A stretch of 18,620 nucleotides of DNA from Gymnopilus junonius. Lineage: Eukaryota; Basidiomycota; Agaricomycetes; Agaricales; Galerinaceae. Of this stretch, positions 17,876-18,620 are shown piece after piece (position 1 is the stretch's first letter; every line of letters starts with the position of its first letter). The notes under the pieces were generated by a model. That model ran no database searches. It was given only the letters and a program-made list of their open reading frames with translations, and was not told the DNA's origin. Where the stretch lies: positions 1 through 18,620 of the forward strand of contig JADNYJ010000607.1 in the NCBI GenBank assembly GCA_015501075.1, written 5' to 3'. The position numbers and the translations under genes were made by a program.

Positions 17876-18620
17876 TCAAGTCAAGTCAACTGTCAGAAGG
17901 GCGCGCAAGACTCTAATTATATCTTGTTGACGCGTTGTTTGTCCCTTTTCCAGACTCAAAATACTCGACATCCTTTGGCTTTCAATTGCAGTTCCACGAA
18001 GCATTTCTAGTAAGTGTATTCGAAAGTACATATAAATCATAGGGTATGATTAGGGTATGAGGACGCTTCTTGGGAGGCAAAAGCTTAGGCATGTCCCATC
18101 TAGCCTTACTTACCAAAACGTCGATTTGTTGCACTTTGAGTTTTAGCCACCGTTTTCTCCGCCTCGTAAATGACCTTGTTGATTTCGTCCTCTGTCATGG
18201 CAGGGCTCTTGTTGAGAATACTGAAAGAGAGAAAGATAATGGTCCAGCTCAGTCTAAAGACACCCAAGACATACCGTTTCTTCTTTTTGACGATTGGGAC
18301 TTCCGGGACGAAGTCGTCATCCTCCTCTCTCTCAGCAGCTGCAGATACTTTCACAGCGTCCTTTATTGGAAGGATAATAGCAGACTCATCACTGTCCGAT
18401 TCGTCGATCTGCATCTTGTGCATGTCTCTGGCCAATTTGGATACACGTGGAGTTTTCGAAGCTGCTTTGCTGGCAGCCTGCTGACAATGTGTAAATGAAC
18501 TGAAACTTTGCAAGTTTTGTCTCTGGGCTCGTGGTGTCTTGGCGGAAGACGGTTCCCACTGTTCTGCGCTTTCTTCATCATCCTCATCCTCAGTGTAATC
18601 TTCGTCATCTTCATCGTTCA
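17876..18620 (-). CDS. Unidentified acidic, lysine-rich protein (5' truncated)
   Basis: I do not recognise this family. The frame is open from the window edge: an acidic stretch (NDEDDEDYTEDEDDEESAEQ), then KTPRAQRQN, ASKAASKTPRVSKLARDMHK, an aspartate/serine patch (MQIDESDSDES), an acidic DDDFVPEVP and a basic KKKKR resembling a nuclear localisation signal. Introns inferred are 18221-18274 (GTATGT...TTTCAG) and 18007-18113 (GTAAGT...ACTAG, long for this window). After them the protein continues SPAMTEDEINKVIYEAEKTV, then ATNRRFEMLRGTAIESQRMS, probably a helical or coiled-coil region, to TGA 17876-17878. A nuclear role is a guess from composition only. The same frame stays open beyond the TGA into UNG exon 1, so the true 3' end is uncertain. 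Confidence 0.5.

Noticed and set aside
18037..18062. Repeated agggtatga and a TTAGGG-like string
   Set aside because: Only two imperfect copies inside an intron of the acidic gene; not a telomeric array.
18070..18498. Plus-strand 142-codon frame
   Set aside because: Antisense to the acidic protein, whose composition and splice sites are more coherent.
1..18620. CRISPR array, tRNA/rRNA genes, transposon ends, viral insertions, biosynthetic cluster
   Set aside because: I looked for spaced repeats, cloverleaf-like stretches, terminal inverted repeats, and transposase or viral motifs on both strands and found none that I could support.

Overview
The window is nuclear DNA from a filamentous fungus, most probably an agaricomycete (mushroom-type) basidiomycete. 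The genes are dense, with many introns of about 46-70 nt that have GT...AG ends and CTAAC/CTGAC-like branch sites. The protein set (Npl4, a CoA-type Nudix hydrolase, Ugo1, tricalbin, Mtq2, CstF-64, uracil-DNA glycosylase) reads like the basidiomycete versions of these families. I see no bacterial-type operons, CRISPR, tRNA, rRNA or intact transposon.

Layout from left to right: (1) 1-1576 (+), 3' part of NPL4. (2) 1577-2398, gene-free convergent 3' region. (3) 2399-3864 (-), membrane-anchored Nudix hydrolase whose reading frame is broken many times. (4) 3946-5549 (-), UGO1. (5) 5550-6495, divergent promoter region. (6) 6496-12053 (+), a 17-exon tricalbin with a 17-nt microexon. (7) 12262-13243 (-), MTQ2. 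(8) 13244-13439, short divergent promoter with a CACGTG box. (9) 13440-14856 (+), CSTF2/RNA15. (10) 14857-16424, mostly gene-free, holding a decayed C2-domain relic related to tricalbin at about 15407-16292. (11) 16425-17788 (-), uracil-DNA glycosylase with a 20-nt microexon. (12) 17876-18620 (-), 3' part of an unidentified acidic, lysine-rich protein.

The genes do not form one pathway; they are housekeeping functions placed side by side: ubiquitin-dependent extraction by Cdc48 (NPL4), nucleotide clean-up (Nudix), mitochondrial outer-membrane fusion (UGO1), ER-plasma membrane tethering (tricalbin), eRF1 methylation (MTQ2), mRNA 3'-end cleavage (CSTF2) and base excision repair (UNG). UGO1/tricalbin and MTQ2/CSTF2 are head-to-head pairs that probably share promoters.

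The most striking pattern is technical or evolutionary rather than a new system. In the Nudix gene, the 5' third of tricalbin, MTQ2, CSTF2 and UNG, conserved protein sequence repeatedly jumps frame, and almost every jump can be explained by one missing base in a short run of identical bases, usually G or C. NPL4 and UGO1 show no such breaks. By contrast, the C2 relic carries real nonsense substitutions at two expected tryptophans. I did not find a convincing undescribed biological system here.
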